From: Limimaricola hongkongensis DSM 17492
Lineage (GTDB): Bacteria; Pseudomonadota; Alphaproteobacteria; Rhodobacterales; Rhodobacteraceae
Length of the DNA stretch: 64,000 bases
Reading direction: 5' to 3'
Assembly (NCBI RefSeq): GCF_000600975.2
Contig: NZ_KK088653.1
Coordinates: 186,501-250,500 of the forward strand
Part shown: one piece after another, positions 8,590 through 16,737 of the stretch
Position numbering within the stretch: the stretch's first letter is position 1
Layout: every line of letters begins with the position of its first letter
Notes under the pieces: model-generated
The model's database searches: none
Told to the model about the DNA's origin: nothing
Seen by the model: only the letters and a program-made list of their open reading frames with translations
Translations under genes and position numbers: made by a program

Positions 8590-10605
8590 ATGACCAATCC
8601 GCTACTGGAGCCTTGGGACACGCCCTTCGGCCTGCCGCCCTATGACCGCATCGAGGACGAGCACTGGATGCCCGCCGCCGAGGCGGTCCTCGCCGAGGCG
8701 CGCGAGGCCGTCGAGGCCATCGCCGCCAACCCCGAAGCGCCCACATTCGCCAACACCATCGCCGCGCTGGAAATGTCGGACGAGGGGCTGGGCCGGGTGC
8801 TCGGCGCCTTTTACGCCATGGCCGGCGCCGACAGCTCGCCCGCGCGTCAGGCGTTGCAGCGCGATTTTGCGCCGATGCTCTCGGCCCACATGTCATGGGT
8901 GATCGGCAACCGGGCGCTGTTCGAGCGGATCGACAGGCTCTGGCAATCGCGCGAGACGCTGAATCTCGGGCCGGAAGAGGCGCGGGTGCTGATGCTGACC
9001 CGTCGCCGCTTCGTGCGGGCCGGGGCCGAGCTGGAGGGTGCGCAGGCCGAACGCATGGCCGAGATCCGCGCGCGGCTTTCGGTTCTGGGCACGCAGTTCT
9101 CGCAGAACTTGCTGGCCGACGAATCTGACTGGACCATGCCGCTGTCACCAGAAGACCTCGCCGATCTGCCGGCCGGGCTGCGCTCCGCCGCCAAGGCGGC
9201 CGGGGGCGAGACCGGGCCGGTGGTCACCCTGTCGCGCTCGCTCGTGGTGCCGTTCCTGCAATATTCGCCGAACCGGGCGCTTCGGAGACAGGCCTTCGAG
9301 GCCTGGACCGCGCGCGGCATGAAGGGCGGCGAGACCGACAACCGCGCCATCGCCGCCGAGACGCTGAAGCTGCGGGAGGAGCGCGCGAAGCTCTTGGGGC
9401 ATGACGACTATGCCTCGTGGAAGCTCGAGACCGAGATGGCGGGCACGCCCGAGGCGGTGCGCGAGTTGCTGCACGCGGTCTGGAGCCCGGCGCGGGCGGC
9501 GGCGAACGCGGATGCCGCGATCTACGAGGACATGCTGCACGCGGATGGTCATGAGGGGCCTCTGGAGCCGTGGGACTGGCGCTACTATGCCGAAGCGCGC
9601 CGGAAGGCCGAGCACGAGATCGATGACGGCACGCTCAAACCCTATCTGCAGCTCGACCGGATGATCGAAGCGGCGTTTTCCGTCGCCCATCGCCTGTTCG
9701 GGATCGAGGCGCGCGAGATCGAGGCGCCGGTCTACCACCCGGACGCGCGCGCCTTCGAGATCACGCGGGGTGGCGCGCATCTCGCCGTTTTCGTCGGCGA
9801 CTGGTTCGCCCGGCCCTCCAAGCGGTCCGGCGCGTGGTGCACCACGATGCGCGACCAGCACCGCATGGGCGGGCGCGACGTGCGGCCGCTCGTGCTCAAT
9901 GTCTGCAACTTCGCGAAACCCGATGCGGGCGAGCCCGCGCTTCTGTCCTTCGACGATGCGCGCACGCTGTTTCACGAATTCGGCCATGCGCTGCACCAGA
10001 TGCTGTCCGACGTGACCTATGAAAGCATCTCGGGCACCTCGGTCGCGCGCGATTTCGTGGAGCTGCCGAGCCAGCTTTTCGAGCACTGGCTCGAAGTCCC
10101 CGAGGTGCTGCGCGAATTCGCCACCCATGCCGAAACCGGCGAACCGATGCCCGAGGCGTTGATGGAAAAGATGCTGGCGGCGGCCAATTTCGACCAGGGC
10201 TTCGCCACGGTCGAGCAGGCGTCCTCGGCCATCGTCGATCTGGAGTTCCACTGCGGGCCCGCGCCAGCCGACCCGATGCAACGGCAGGCGGAGGTGCTCG
10301 AACAGATCGGCATGCCGCGCGCCATCGTCATGCGCCACGCGACACCGCATTTCGCGCATGTCTTTTCGGGTGATGGCTATGCTGCGGGCTATTACAGCTA
10401 CCTGTGGTCCGAAATGATGGATGCCGACGCCTTCGAAGCGTTCCGCGAGGCGGGCGATCCCTTTGATCCAGGCACGGCGCAAAAGCTTGAAACGCATGTG
10501 CTTTCGCGCGGCGGATCGGAGGAGGCGGGCCTGCTCTACGAGCGGTTCCGGGGCACCACCCCGACCGTTGCGGCGCTTTTGAAAGGACGCGGGCTGGCGG
10601 CCTGA
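8590..10605 (+). CDS. M3 family oligopeptidase (Dcp/oligopeptidase A-like)
   Basis: A 671-residue zinc metallopeptidase of family M3, expected to degrade short peptides in the cytoplasm. The zinc site HEFGH is at residues 462-466 (RTLFHEFGHALHQML). The downstream helix with the third ligand (SISGTSVARDFVELPSQLFEHW) and the substrate-binding FSGDGYAAGYYSYLWSEM are also present. The start at 8590 has a strong AAAGGAG at correct spacing; an upstream in-frame start at 8476 lies inside the previous gene. No signal peptide is seen. The length fits the Dcp/OpdA subfamily (about 680). Confidence 0.93.
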   Translation: MTNPLLEPWDTPFGLPPYDRIEDEHWMPAAEAVLAEAREAVEAIAANPEAPTFANTIAALEMSDEGLGRVLGAFYAMAGADSSPARQALQRDFAPMLSAHMSWVIGNRALFERIDRLWQSRETLNLGPEEARVLMLTRRRFVRAGAELEGAQAERMAEIRARLSVLGTQFSQNLLADESDWTMPLSPEDLADLPAGLRSAAKAAGGETGPVVTLSRSLVVPFLQYSPNRALRRQAFEAWTARGMKGGETDNRAIAAETLKLREERAKLLGHDDYASWKLETEMAGTPEAVRELLHAVWSPARAAANADAAIYEDMLHADGHEGPLEPWDWRYYAEARRKAEHEIDDGTLKPYLQLDRMIEAAFSVAHRLFGIEAREIEAPVYHPDARAFEITRGGAHLAVFVGDWFARPSKRSGAWCTTMRDQHRMGGRDVRPLVLNVCNFAKPDAGEPALLSFDDARTLFHEFGHALHQMLSDVTYESISGTSVARDFVELPSQLFEHWLEVPEVLREFATHAETGEPMPEALMEKMLAAANFDQGFATVEQASSAIVDLEFHCGPAPADPMQRQAEVLEQIGMPRAIVMRHATPHFAHVFSGDGYAAGYYSYLWSEMMDADAFEAFREAGDPFDPGTAQKLETHVLSRGGSEEAGLLYERFRGTTPTVAALLKGRGLAA

Positions 10606-10703
10606 CTTGACGCCGGGAGAAGCGACGATCGGGACGGATTCAGGAACTCCTGTCCGCCCGATCCGTTGAATGGGCAACACGGAACGATTGAAAGGAACGC
10701 ACG

Positions 10704-11165
10704 ATGAAACTGCTCACCGCAAGCGCTCTCGCCCTCTCCGTCACCGCCACCGGCGCGCTGGCCGAAAGCCACGCCATGGCGGAAACCCCGGCCATGACCA
10801 GCGCCGACATGGCCGCCATGCAGGGCGACCTGATCCGCAGCCGCGACATCACCGGTGGCGCGATCTACACCCTGAACGAGGCCGATGACGAAGGCTGGGA
10901 CACCGTCGGCGCCTATGACGAGCTTGGCGCGGACTGGAACGAGATCGGCGAGATCGAAGATGTCGTCCTGTCGCGCGACGGCCAGATGATCGGCGTCGTG
11001 GCCGAGGTCGGCGGCTTTCTCGACATCGCCGACAAGCACGTGATGCTGCCCACCGGCGACGTGCGCCTCGTGGCGGTCGACGACAAGACCTATGCGATCG
11101 TCACCCGCCTGAGCGAGGAAGAGCTGGAATCGCTCGAAGGTGTGGACGAAGGCTTCTGGAACTGA
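10704..11165 (+). CDS. Exported PRC-barrel domain protein
   Basis: A 153-residue protein with a clear N-terminal signal peptide (MKLLTASALALSVTATGALA, cleavage likely before ESHA). The mature part is very acidic and contains a PRC-barrel segment, with DWNEIGEIEDVVLSRDGQMI followed by GVVAEVGGFLDIADKHVMLP. PRC-barrel proteins bind RNA or form photosynthetic reaction-centre H subunits; exported small ones are common in alphaproteobacteria and have no settled function. It is transcribed alone and ends at a strong terminator 33 bp downstream. Confidence 0.85.
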   Translation: MKLLTASALALSVTATGALAESHAMAETPAMTSADMAAMQGDLIRSRDITGGAIYTLNEADDEGWDTVGAYDELGADWNEIGEIEDVVLSRDGQMIGVVAEVGGFLDIADKHVMLPTGDVRLVAVDDKTYAIVTRLSEEELESLEGVDEGFWN

Positions 11166-11197
11166 TCCCGAGCGGATCGGCATCCTGAACCGGGAAA

Positions 11198-11229
11198 GGG
11201 GGGCGCGGTGATCCGCGCCCCCCTTTTTT
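11198..11229 (+). terminator. Rho-independent terminator after the PRC-barrel gene
   Basis: An 11-bp perfect stem (GGGGGGCGCGG / CCGCGCCCCCC) with a TGAT loop is followed by six T residues. It is well placed to end the PRC-barrel transcript before the leftward genes that follow. Confidence 0.93.
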
Positions 11230-11251
11230 CGTGTCGCGGCAAGAGCGCGGT

Positions 11252-11509
11252 TCAGCTGGCCTTGCGGTGCGCCTCGGCGGCTTCGGAGATGTGGTGCATC
11301 TCGTCGGCGAGCGCGCCTTCGATCGACAGACCCTCGCCGGGGACGGCGCCGGGATCCTCCTCGTCGGCGATCATGTGGCTGCGGTCGCGGACATAGTCGC
11401 GCAGCTCGTCGCCCGCCGGGCCGTCGAGCGCGGCCACGAGCCGGGCCAGCACCTTGCGCTGCGCCAGCAGGCGGCCTTCGAGCGTTTCAAGCGTGATGGA
11501 CATGGACAT
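11252..11509 (-). CDS. Small hypothetical helical protein
   Basis: An 85-residue acidic, mostly helical protein (TLETLEGRLLAQRKVLARLV then LRDYVRDRSHMIADEEDPGA). I do not recognise the family. A ribosome-binding-site-like AAAGGA precedes the start, and a second in-frame ATG lies 6 bp in. There is no signal peptide or membrane segment. It is read leftward, in the same direction as the CDF transporter upstream, 75 bp away. Confidence 0.6.
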   Translation of the reverse strand: MSMSITLETLEGRLLAQRKVLARLVAALDGPAGDELRDYVRDRSHMIADEEDPGAVPGEGLSIEGALADEMHHISEAAEAHRKAS

Positions 11510-11584
11510 CCTTTCTGCGATGGCTGTGATGCTGGGGCCAACGTAGCATGTGCGGGCGCCGTTCCGGCCAAGACGCGCGCGTGC

Positions 11585-12463
11585 TCAGACCGGGTCCTTG
11601 TGGATGATCACGTCGGCATGCGGATACCGCGCGAGAATCGCGCGCTTGAGCGCCGCGCCGATCGCATGCGCCTCGTGCAGGCTTTGCCCGCCATCGAGCT
11701 CCACATGCAGGTTCACGAAGACCCGGCTCCCCGAACGGCGGGTGCGCAGATCGTGATGGCCGCGCACCTTTGGAAAATCGCGCGCGATGGTCTCGATCCC
11801 CGCGACCATGTCGTCATCCACCGCCCGGTCCATCAGCGCGTCCCACGCTCCGCGCCCGATTTTGAGCGCGCCGCCCGCCATCAGGAGCGCCGCGCCGATC
11901 GCCACCACCGGATCGATCCAGTTCAACCCGTAGCGGCGCGAGGCCCACAGTGCCCCGATCGCGCCCAGCGCCGGCACCAGGTCGCCGATGTAATGCAGAG
12001 AATCCGCCGCCACGACCCGGTTGCCGGTGGCCCGCGCCACATGGCGCTGCCAGCCCACCAGCGCGAGGGTGAGCGCGATCGACAGGCCCATCACCGCGAT
12101 GCCCGCGCCCTGCTGGGTCGGGACCATCTCGGCGGGGTGGGCCAGACGCTGCGCCCCCGCGCCGCCGATCAGCGCCGCCGAGGCGAGGATGAAAAGGCAC
12201 TGCCCCAGCGCCGCGAGATCCTCGGCGGCGCTGTGGCCGAAAGCGTGGTCGTCATCGGCGGGCCGGGCGGCATAGGCGATGGCGGCGAGCGCGCCGAGCG
12301 ACATCGCGAGATCGAGCGCCGAATCCGCCAGCGTCGCCGCGACCGACAGCGCGCCGGTCTGGAACAGCGCCCAGAGCTTGGCCGCGATCAGCAGCAGCGC
12401 CACCGAAACGGAGGCCACCCCGGCCGAGAGGTTCAGCCGGTCGTCATGCCCGCGCGCGGCCAT
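11585..12463 (-). CDS. Cation diffusion facilitator (FieF-like) metal exporter
   Basis: A 292-residue inner-membrane protein of the CDF family, which exports divalent metals (Zn, Fe, Mn, Co or Cd) by proton antiport. About six membrane segments precede a soluble C-terminal domain. The paired metal-site motifs are present: D-x3-D in TM2 (LADSALDLAMS) and H-x3-D in TM5 (ADSLHYIGDLV), the pattern of E. coli FieF. The C-terminal domain contains the typical GHHDLRTRRSGSRVFVNLHV. The specific metal cannot be inferred. The start follows the SH3-domain gene by only 4 bp, so the two are probably co-transcribed. Confidence 0.92.
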   Translation of the reverse strand: MAARGHDDRLNLSAGVASVSVALLLIAAKLWALFQTGALSVAATLADSALDLAMSLGALAAIAYAARPADDDHAFGHSAAEDLAALGQCLFILASAALIGGAGAQRLAHPAEMVPTQQGAGIAVMGLSIALTLALVGWQRHVARATGNRVVAADSLHYIGDLVPALGAIGALWASRRYGLNWIDPVVAIGAALLMAGGALKIGRGAWDALMDRAVDDDMVAGIETIARDFPKVRGHHDLRTRRSGSRVFVNLHVELDGGQSLHEAHAIGAALKRAILARYPHADVIIHKDPV

Positions 12464-12467
12464 GCGA

Positions 12468-13097
12468 TCAGTCCCGGATCTCGTCGGGCGCCACGCCCCA
12501 GATCAGCGATTTCGGGGCCCAGCCCTTGTAGCCGCCGGCGGTGAGGCGGCACCATTCGGGCTCGCATTCGCCCAACCGCGCCACCACGCCGCCTTCGAGC
12601 TGCGCGACGATGCTGGCCTCCGCGTTCGGACGGGCGCGCAGCGGCAGCATCTCGGCATCGGCGATCACGGTGCGCACCCCCGACAGCATCGCGTAATGCA
12701 TCCATCCGCCGACACCTTCGCGGTCGGTGACCCGGCGCCAATGACCGTATTCGGCGGTCACCTGCAGCGGCATGTCGCGGCGCAGGAACACCCAGTCGAT
12801 CCGGTGCGACAGCGACGGGCCGCGCCGCACGTTGCCGCGCCCGGTCGACAGCGACACGAAGCGCGGCAGCGGCAGGTTCGTTTCCGGGCCACGTGCGGGG
12901 CCTGCGGGAATCGCGATTTCGCCGGGGGCGGTCGGCGCGGGCGGGATCGCGGGGGCCGGAGCCTCGGATTCTGGAGTGGGAGCGGGGGCAGGGGCGGACG
13001 GGCGGAGCCGCGGGCGGGCCGGGTCCGTCTCCTGTGCGAGCAGCGGTTGCGCGGCAAAGGCCAGCAGCAATGTCACGATATGTCCGAAATGCGTCAT
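12468..13097 (-). CDS. Exported SH3-like domain protein
   Basis: A 209-residue protein with an N-terminal signal peptide (MTHFGHIVTLLLAFAAQPLL, cleaved near AQA/QE), a proline-rich linker (~residues 30-70), and a C-terminal pair of bacterial SH3-like repeats (SLSTGRGNVRRGPSLSHRID and LRARPNAEASIVAQLEGGVV). The first repeat is of the type annotated DUF1058. These domains often bind peptidoglycan or other envelope components. I chose ATG 13097 because it starts a clean signal peptide; the longer reading frame to 13298 adds basic, low-quality sequence. The CDF transporter gene follows directly. Confidence 0.8.
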   Translation of the reverse strand: MTHFGHIVTLLLAFAAQPLLAQETDPARPRLRPSAPAPAPTPESEAPAPAIPPAPTAPGEIAIPAGPARGPETNLPLPRFVSLSTGRGNVRRGPSLSHRIDWVFLRRDMPLQVTAEYGHWRRVTDREGVGGWMHYAMLSGVRTVIADAEMLPLRARPNAEASIVAQLEGGVVARLGECEPEWCRLTAGGYKGWAPKSLIWGVAPDEIRD

Positions 13098-13371
13098 CCG
13101 CGCCCTGTTCGTCTGGTCCCGATGCCGGGGCCCGTGGCCCGAAAGGGGCGCGTGTCGCGCAGCACCCGGTCCCGGCACAGTGTCATGAAGCCATGGGCGG
13201 GAAAAGCGCAAGGGCGCAGCCGGGTAAAGAAGCGCCCGGCCCTGTGATCGCGGCGCGACTCCTCCCGAATTCGTGACGCGACGCGATCCTTGAACCACAG
13301 CGACCCTGCGGAACCCGCGCCGGAGCGACCGCGTTGCAAGCGCGACTGGAGCAAACGGGAATCGTCGTCAC

Positions 13372-13575
13372 ATGCGCAACTGGGCTATCGCATTCATCGC
13401 GCTCGCCACCCTGTCGGGGCTGGCCTGTCTTGGCGCCGGCACGCCGGAGACGCTGGGCAGCGCGCGGATCCTGATGGTGCTGTTCGGGGCCTTGGGCGCC
13501 TATGCCGCGACGGCCCATGCCCTGCAATCGCGGGGCCGCCGGCGGCCCAGAGATGGCGGGCCGCTGAACGTCTGA
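13372..13575 (+). CDS. Small membrane protein, DUF1328-like
   Basis: A 67-residue protein with two hydrophobic segments (NWAIAFIALATLSGLACLGA and SARILMVLFGALGAYAATAH) and a short basic tail. The layout resembles DUF1328 membrane peptides, which are 50-60 residues with a conserved central glycine-rich turn. This is a resemblance judged by eye. It is divergent from the SH3 gene and sits in a small gap before a convergent lipoprotein gene. Confidence 0.5.
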   Translation: MRNWAIAFIALATLSGLACLGAGTPETLGSARILMVLFGALGAYAATAHALQSRGRRRPRDGGPLNV

Positions 13576-13589
13576 CCGGCCAGGTCCGG

Positions 13590-14150
13590 TCAGTTGGAAA
13601 TGCGCCGCACCAGCCGCTGCCCGGGAAGATCGCCGCCAAGGATCTGCAGCCGCGCGTCGCGCGCGAAACCCGTCAGAAGCTCGCGGTAATAGCCGCGCGC
13701 CGAATTGGCGACAGCACCGACCAGCGTGCCGGTGCGGCTTTCGGCGGCTTCGCCCGCCAGCACCTGGATCGTGTAGCTGGCCCGCAGCGCGCCCGCCGGA
13801 TCGATCACCCGCACCGCGCCCGACAGCCGCGACTGGTCCCGGCCCAGCGCCGTCGAGGTGCCGCCCGCGAGGTTAAGCCGCGACACCTCCACCATCATCT
13901 TCCACTTTCCGCCGCGGTTCAGCCGGTCGGCGAATTCGCGCGACAGCGCCGCGTCGAGATCGGGGGCGATGCGGCTGGTGTAATCGCGCGCAGCACCGCT
14001 TTCAAAGCCCGCGCCTTCGGCCGTCACCACGATATCGGCAAGCTGCATCTCGCCGCGCGCGGCGCGCGACAGCGGGTTCGGATCGGGCGTGCCGCAGGCG
14101 GCAAGCAGCCCCGCAAGGCCGACGGCGATCAGGGTGCGGCGGTTGAACAT
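13590..14150 (-). CDS. Lipoprotein of unknown function (DUF6778-like)
   Basis: A 186-residue protein with a lipoprotein signal (MFNRRTLIAVGLAGLLAAC, lipobox LAAC with Cys19). The mature region has SGAVRVIDPAGALRASYTIQ and an arginine-rich end. It resembles a lipoprotein family widespread in Rhodobacterales (DUF6778 as far as I recall) with no assigned function. panB is transcribed in the same direction just upstream (23 bp), so it may be read from the pan operon. Confidence 0.7.
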   Translation of the reverse strand: MFNRRTLIAVGLAGLLAACGTPDPNPLSRAARGEMQLADIVVTAEGAGFESGAARDYTSRIAPDLDAALSREFADRLNRGGKWKMMVEVSRLNLAGGTSTALGRDQSRLSGAVRVIDPAGALRASYTIQVLAGEAAESRTGTLVGAVANSARGYYRELLTGFARDARLQILGGDLPGQRLVRRISN

Positions 14151-14173
14151 GTCTGCTCCTTCAGAGGGTTACC

Positions 14174-14986
14174 TCAACGATATATCTCGTCCTCGGTCGG
14201 AAAGGCGCGTGACTTCACGTCCTCGGCATAGCGTTTGACCGAGTCTTCGATCATCGGGCCGAGCTGGCCATAGACCTTCACGAATTTCGGCGTCCACGGG
14301 TTTAGCCCCAGCATGTCCTCGAGCACGAGAATCTGGCCGTCGCATTCCGCGCTCGCGCCGATGCCGATGGTCGGGATCTCCACCGCCTTGGTGATCTTGG
14401 CGGCCAGCGGCTCGACCATGCCTTCGAGCACCACGGCAAAGGCCCCGGCCTCGGCCACGGCGCGCGCATCCTCCAGATGCGACTCCCAGGTCTCCTCGTC
14501 GCGGCCCTGGGTCTTGAAGCCGCCCATGACGTGGCTCGACTGCGGGGTCAGGCCGATATGCGCCATCACCGGGATGCCGCGCTCGGTCAAAAAGCGGATC
14601 GTCTCGGCCATGCGGGCGCCGCCCTCGAGCTTGACCGCGCCGCACTGGGTTTCCTTCATGATCTGCGCGGCGTTGCGAAAGGCCACCGCCGGGCTTTCCT
14701 CGTAGGTGCCGAACGGCATGTCGACCACGATCAGCGCCTTTTTCGTGCCGCGCACCACGGCGCGGCCATGCATGATCATCAGCTCGAGCGAGACACCGAC
14801 CGTGCTCTCCATGCCGTGCATCACCATGCCGAGGCTATCGCCCACGAGGATGAAATCGGCATAGCGGTCGACGATGGCGGCGGTATGCGCGTGGTAGGAT
14901 GTCAGCGACACGATCGGCTCGCCGCCCTTGCGGCGCGCGATCTGCGGAACGGTGACGCGGCGGACCGTCTCGGTCTGGCTGCTCAT
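14174..14986 (-). CDS. panB: 3-methyl-2-oxobutanoate hydroxymethyltransferase
   Basis: A 270-residue enzyme that transfers a one-carbon unit from methylene-tetrahydrofolate to alpha-ketoisovalerate, giving ketopantoate for pantothenate and CoA. Motifs: [71 protein letters not shown], and the catalytic-site [20 protein letters not shown]. The start at 14986 overlaps the panC stop as ATGA and has GGGAGATC upstream; the longer reading frame into panC is an artefact. The gene order panC-panB indicates a two-gene operon. Confidence 0.96.
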   Translation of the reverse strand: MSSQTETVRRVTVPQIARRKGGEPIVSLTSYHAHTAAIVDRYADFILVGDSLGMVMHGMESTVGVSLELMIMHGRAVVRGTKKALIVVDMPFGTYEESPAVAFRNAAQIMKETQCGAVKLEGGARMAETIRFLTERGIPVMAHIGLTPQSSHVMGGFKTQGRDEETWESHLEDARAVAEAGAFAVVLEGMVEPLAAKITKAVEIPTIGIGASAECDGQILVLEDMLGLNPWTPKFVKVYGQLGPMIEDSVKRYAEDVKSRAFPTEDEIYR

Positions 14987-15840
14987 GGGGTGATCTCCCT
15001 TTGATCGATCAACAGGACCTCGCCGAACTGGGCCGAGATCATGATGGCAATGGGTTCGGACAGGGGCGCGTCCGGCGCCTGGCGCAGCGGCGCGAGGCTT
15101 TCGGGCGCGACGATGTCGAGCCCGGTGAGCGTGGCGCGCGGCTCGTCGGCGAGGCATGCGCGGATCGCGTCATCGATCGACCGCGGGCTGCCGCCCTCTG
15201 CCGCGACCCGCTCGGCGCGGTCGAGCGCACGGCTCAGGCACAGCGCGGCGATGCGGTCCTCGGGCGTCAGCCGGACATTGCGCGACGACATGGCAAGCCC
15301 GTCCGCCTCGCGCAGCGTCGGCACGCCGTGGATCTCGATGCCCATGTGCAGGTCGCGCGTCATTCGGCGGATCACCTGCAATTGCTGGTAATCCTTCTCG
15401 CCGAAATAGGCGGCGTCGGGGCGGGTGATGTTGAACAGCTTGGTGACGACGGTGGCGACGCCCCGGAAATGGCCGGGCCGCACCGCGCCGTGTAGCCGCA
15501 CCGCGAGGTTTTGCGTCTCGACGATGGTCTCACAGCCCTCGGGGTAGATTTCATCCGCCCGCGGGATCAGCACCGCGTCGCAGCCCGCCGCTTCGAGCAT
15601 GGCGAGATCGGCCGCCTCGGTGCGCGGGTAGTTGTCGAGATCCGCCGGATCGCCGAACTGCGTCGGGTTGACGAAGATCGTCGCCACGACGCGGGCGTGA
15701 TCGCGCTTTGCGGCGGCGATCAGGCTCATATGCCCGTCATGCAGCGCGCCCATGGTCGTGACCAGTCCGACGCTGTGGCCTTCGGCGCGAAATCCCGCGA
15801 CCGCGTCGCGGATGGCGGCAATGCTGCGGCAGAGCTGCAT
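14983..15840 (-). CDS. panC: Pantoate-beta-alanine ligase
   Basis: A 285-residue enzyme that condenses pantoate and beta-alanine with ATP to make pantothenate. Nucleotidyltransferase signatures are clear: [47 protein letters not shown], and [12 protein letters not shown] (KMSKS-like). Length is as expected for the family. It is the first gene of the panC-panB operon. coaBC, the next part of the CoA pathway, is 8 kb upstream on the other strand. Confidence 0.96.
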   Translation of the reverse strand: MQLCRSIAAIRDAVAGFRAEGHSVGLVTTMGALHDGHMSLIAAAKRDHARVVATIFVNPTQFGDPADLDNYPRTEAADLAMLEAAGCDAVLIPRADEIYPEGCETIVETQNLAVRLHGAVRPGHFRGVATVVTKLFNITRPDAAYFGEKDYQQLQVIRRMTRDLHMGIEIHGVPTLREADGLAMSSRNVRLTPEDRIAALCLSRALDRAERVAAEGGSPRSIDDAIRACLADEPRATLTGLDIVAPESLAPLRQAPDAPLSEPIAIMISAQFGEVLLIDQREITP

Positions 15841-15904
15841 GGATGTCCTCCCGGAAGGTTGCCGTCTTTTACGGGGGAGAAGAGGGCCTTACAACAGGCC
15901 GCGC

Positions 15905-16552
15905 TCAGGCCGTGGGCGGCCAGCTTGCCGGAAATGTCGCAGGCAGGGGGCCTTGTTCGAGCAGATCGGCATAGCTGCCGATCGAGTGGCCCTCCTCGAC
16001 CTCGCCCGCGGGCGGGCTGAGCCAATGGACGCTGCCGATATGACGAAAGCCGAAAAAGCGCGGCGGCAGGTGGCACAGCGTATCGTCGGTGCGGCAGATG
16101 TTGAGCACGAAGCCCTCCTTGGCGAAGGGTGCGGACCCCAGATGGGTGCGCGGGCTGCCGAAGGCGAGGCTCGGCACCCCGAGCGAAGCACCGACGATCT
16201 GCGCCGAGGCGCCGCCCAGCGAATGGCCGATGATGAAGGCGGGCTTCTGCGGCTTGGCAAAGGCAAAGACGATCCGCGCATGTTCGAGAAACCCCGCATG
16301 CCACAACGCGCCGCTGTCGCCGGCGGCCATGCGAAAGCCATGCGCGTCGGGCGCGCGGTCGTGGATGAAGTCGAAGTTGAACTCGAACCAGTCCGAGAAT
16401 TCGTTGGTGCCCGCGATGTAGAGGATGCCGCGTTTGAGCATCGCCGCCTGCACGCCCTTGAGGTCGATGGTCTCGACCACGTCTGGCCCCGTGATCCCGC
16501 CGCCCATGGCTTCGATGATCCGCGCCGCCTCGGCGACGTCCAGCGTCTTCAT
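15905..16552 (-). CDS. Lipase/alpha-beta hydrolase-like protein
   Basis: A 215-residue protein with the nucleophile elbow GHSLGG in AFIIGHSLGGASAQIVGASL, as in class 3 lipases. Downstream, SPRTHLGS resembles the fold around the catalytic aspartate (ICRTDDTLCHLPP) and a histidine follows (FRHIGSVHWLS), so a full Ser-Asp-His triad is plausible. No signal peptide is seen, which suggests a cytoplasmic esterase or a non-classical substrate. ATG 16552 is preceded by GGGGGAGAC. It diverges from the flavoprotein gene; the 185 bp between them should hold both promoters. Confidence 0.75.
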   Translation of the reverse strand: MKTLDVAEAARIIEAMGGGITGPDVVETIDLKGVQAAMLKRGILYIAGTNEFSDWFEFNFDFIHDRAPDAHGFRMAAGDSGALWHAGFLEHARIVFAFAKPQKPAFIIGHSLGGASAQIVGASLGVPSLAFGSPRTHLGSAPFAKEGFVLNICRTDDTLCHLPPRFFGFRHIGSVHWLSPPAGEVEEGHSIGSYADLLEQGPLPATFPASWPPTA

Positions 16553-16737
16553 GGCCTGTCTCCCCCGCGGTTGCCCTGCGCGCTGCTTCCATTGAGGCCG
16601 CAGCCCCCGTGCCTGTCCAGAGTTTCCCTGGCCCGGGGCCGGGCTTGTCGCATTCGGCGCGCGAGATGTCGCCGGGCTTCGCACCGTTTCGCGGATTCGC
16701 GCGATGGTGCGGACAGGCCAGCCGCGGAGACCGCCCG